A stretch of DNA of 64,000 bases from Parasponia andersonii (lineage: Eukaryota > Streptophyta > Magnoliopsida > Rosales > Cannabaceae), in NCBI GenBank assembly GCA_002914805.1, contig JXTB01000116.1, positions 357,553 to 421,552 of the forward strand, given 5' to 3'. The position numbers and the translations under genes were made by a program. Below, piece by piece: positions 61,794 through 64,000 of this stretch; the first letter of the stretch is position 1, and the number at the start of each line of letters is the position of its first letter. The notes beneath the pieces are model-generated. The model worked only from the letters and a program-made list of their open reading frames with translations, searched no databases and had not been told where the DNA came from.

Positions 61794-62294
61794 CGCACAA
61801 AGTTTTCTAAAGTTAAAAGCAACCTATATGCCACCTCTCTTGCTTTTCTCTCTACCTCTCTCCTCCTCTTCTTTTCTTCTTCTCTTCTCTTCGCCATCTT
61901 CTTTCCCAGTTGGAGAAGTCTTTTGATCTCTCTTTAGTAGGGAGATCCTTTTCCTATTCGTTTTATTATAATTTTAAATAATTCTTTAATTTGGGAAGGT
62001 ATAATTTCACCCATATCTAGATACGCGGTGATTTTGATTTTATTGTATGTTTTTGGTATTTTAGTTTACTTAAATTTAAATCTATGATCGTTTTCAGTAG
62101 ATCTTATATTGCATGTAAATCTTTTTACTATGGTTTTCATAGAATTCTGTACATATTTGGATGGTTTACATGGTGATATTTGCCATTCTATGATTTTTTT
62201 ATTTTAAGTGAGAGACTCCAACAACAGACATTGTGTAGAGGGTTATAATAGGCTAACAGATGATGTGTAAAATTCTAATGAAGCGCATAACAAC
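61794..62294. other. Intergenic DNA with a pyrimidine-rich block
   Basis: 61835-61905 is almost entirely C and T on the plus strand (CTCTCC, TTCTTC). The short open frame across it encodes only Leu/Ser/Pro runs. No splice or homology support. Confidence 0.4.
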
Positions 62295-62406
62295 GGTAAT
62301 TTATAGGATTCCCCTTATTCCAAGTTGATTATATGTGAGTATCCTAGTGTGGTAATTTATAGGATTCCCCTTATTCCAAGTTGATTATATGTGAGTATCC
62401 TAGTGT
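62295..62406. repeat. Perfect 56-bp tandem duplication
   Basis: Two identical units, 62295-62350 and 62351-62406, starting GGTAATTTATAGGATTCCCC and ending GAGTATCCTAGTGT. Zero differences were seen. Confidence 0.95.
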
Positions 62407-63432
62407 GCAAAACTCCTCAGAGAACTTTAATCAATTTATTATTAATGTCTGATTTGTGAACGAAAAATCTTTAATGGGTATTATACTATCATTTTATTAT
62501 TCATGAAAGTATTTCATTTAAAAAAAAAGTTAAAAGCAATCTTTTTTTTTTTAAATAATTTTATGTGAAGAAAGTTATAGGGACTCCATTTGAACACAAG
62601 CTTTAGGGAGGAAACAAAAGAAAATGGAGAAATTTTATTTTCTCAGGATTATAACCAAAAAAAAAAAAATGAGGGAAAATATTAATTTAAAAAAAACTGG
62701 AAGTAATTTTATGTGCAAGTTTAGAGAATATAGAATAATAAAAGTAAAAATTTCCATTTTTTTAATAAAATTTTAGAAAATTTTTTTCCTTTCCTCATGT
62801 TTTTCTCTTTTGTTTTCCCTCACTACTGTTTTATCAGCAAAGTCAACGATTCAAACATAATTTTTTTAAAAAAAAGAAAGTTACAGACACTTAGTTGCAT
62901 CTTGCATGTAGCTTAATTTAGAACGCATGTATATGAAAATCTGCTATATGTAACGTAATAAGTAAGAATTAATACCCATTTTTTTTTTAAAGGAATACCC
63001 AAAAAAAATAAAAATTAAACACTACCAAATTAGCAATTATTATATTCGCGTACGTATTATAATATGTATAAAAAAATTGACACACAGGTTTTTATGTAGA
63101 CAAATTTAATTGATTGAATTACCACTTGTACATATACATATATCACTTTTTTGTTTCCCCGTAAATTTTAATATCTAGGGAATTATAACGGCAGCTTAGT
63201 ACTCTCTGCTGGTTAAATTTTAGGAAAATTAAGATTAAGTCATGCTTCTCTTTTAACCAATATTCTGCTGATAAATTACGTACCAAAAGGGAAATTAGGT
63301 TAAATATGCTCCGTAATACGCTTATTTTGGCCCATATGCACAAGTTAAAAAACATTTGAAAAATATGTTTGCGGACGAAAATACCCTTACTAATACCTAA
63401 GAGAAAATATGTCTCTTCCCCTTAAACTCCTC
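62407..63432. other. AT-rich intergenic DNA
   Basis: Homopolymer-rich, no gene seen. 63291-63315 is repeated 598 bp further on at 63889-63913. Confidence 0.45.
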
Positions 63433-63579
63433 ATTTCTCTCTCTCTCTCTCTCCAACTCTCTCTTTCGTCTCCTTCTCTGAAGAGCCAAAAACTATCGCG
63501 TCGTTAACCGAGGAAGACGAAATCTCGTCGTGCTATCTATCGTAAATCTCTCTCACTGTTTAGGATTACGTTGAGAAAA

Positions 63580-63597
63580 ATGAGTCCCCAAAAGAAG
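63580..63597 (+). CDS. Possible first coding exon of a gene running off the right edge
   Basis: A (CT)n-rich leader (63433-63480) is followed by an ATG at 63580, MSPQKK, and a consensus donor AAG|GTAAGC at 63598. Beyond it the DNA has the look of an intron. The CT-rich leader, short first exon and strong donor suggest a transcription unit starting near 63440, but no product can be named from six residues. It could also be the first exon of a transposon gene. Confidence 0.3.
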
Positions 63598-63679
63598 GTA
63601 AGCAAAATCTGATTTGAGGGTTTTATTTTTTTTTTAATTTAGGGCATTTGTAGTAGAAGACGATTTAGAAATTTTTCCC

Positions 63680-64000
63680 TTCATTCAGACATTTTTTCGA
63701 TGCATTTTCGATTAGTTGGTCTAAATTTTCGATCATATTTCGATGAGTATGGCTGAAAATAGTACCGGAAAATCACGCGAAATTCGACGTGTTTTCGATG
63801 GTATTTCGACGTAATTTCGATGGTATTTCGACTGTGTTTCGATTTACAGAGTCGAAATTTCGATACCTTTTCGATGATATTTAAAAGAGAAATTAGGTTA
63901 AATATGCTCCGTATTCTCTATTAAATAGGTAAAATAAACTTTCGATGTTATTTCGACTGTATTTCGATTTTATTTCGATGAGGTTTGGATGAATAGTGCT
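63680..64000 (+). repeat. TTCGA-rich interspersed short repeat array
   Basis: About 16 copies of TTCGA in 300 bp, most as TTTCGAT or TTTCGAC and often spaced 11-12 bp, for example TTTCGATGGTATTTCGACG. The array continues to the window edge. It is not an exact tandem repeat, because the spacers vary. Confidence 0.8.

Noticed and set aside
61708-61926. A 72-codon open frame
   Set aside because: It starts inside the MITE and runs through a CT-rich tract coding for Leu/Ser/Pro runs only.
1-64000. CRISPR arrays, rRNA genes, bacterial-type operons
   Set aside because: None seen; the short tandem repeats lack spacer/repeat regularity and the window is plant nuclear DNA.

Overview
The window is nuclear DNA of a flowering plant, most likely a eudicot. 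The evidence is AT-rich intergenic DNA, short exons with GT-AG introns and pyrimidine-rich acceptors, and plant transposon families (hAT, Tourist-like MITEs, Copia, L1-type LINEs, tRNA-derived SINEs). The two real genes also read like plant orthologues. I cannot name the species.

Two complete genes can be read, and both encode subunits of the RNA polymerase II preinitiation machinery. On the minus strand, 19824 to 10615, is the alpha subunit of TFIIE (10 coding exons, 471 residues). On the plus strand, 41849 to 58432, is TAF2 of TFIID (25 coding exons, about 1518 residues). They point away from each other, with about 22 kb of decayed transposons between their start codons. TAF2 belongs to promoter recognition and TFIIE to the later step of recruiting and regulating TFIIH. 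I see no sign that they share a promoter.

Region by region: 1-9.8 kb is gene-poor and holds a microsatellite-flanked MITE, a hAT-like remnant, a Copia fossil and a broken small cysteine-rich secreted-peptide gene. 10.3-19.9 kb is the TFIIE-alpha gene, whose introns carry a Tourist-like MITE, a GC-richer terminal-inverted-repeat element, a 5'-truncated LINE and a SINE. 20-41 kb is a transposon graveyard: a Copia RNase H piece, hAT remnants in at least two families, a second copy of the MITE, a short LTR element with an intact-looking target duplication, a FAR1-related/MULE fragment and an 812-bp assembly gap. 41.3-58.7 kb is TAF2 with its TATA box and polyadenylation signal. Its introns hold a pair of tRNA-like pseudogenes, a MITE, two tiny LINE 3' ends and a SINE-like segment. 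58.7-64 kb holds three MITEs, a perfect 56-bp tandem duplication and, at the right edge, a possible gene start followed by a dense array of TTCGA motifs.

I found no operon-like or defence-like system. The most unusual observations are the coding minisatellite that lengthens the TAF2 tail, the MITE family with all three copies beside (TA)n tracts, the 6-bp-spaced Gly/Phe tRNA-like pair, the 43-bp LINE stub with a perfect 15-bp target duplication, and the TTCGA array.
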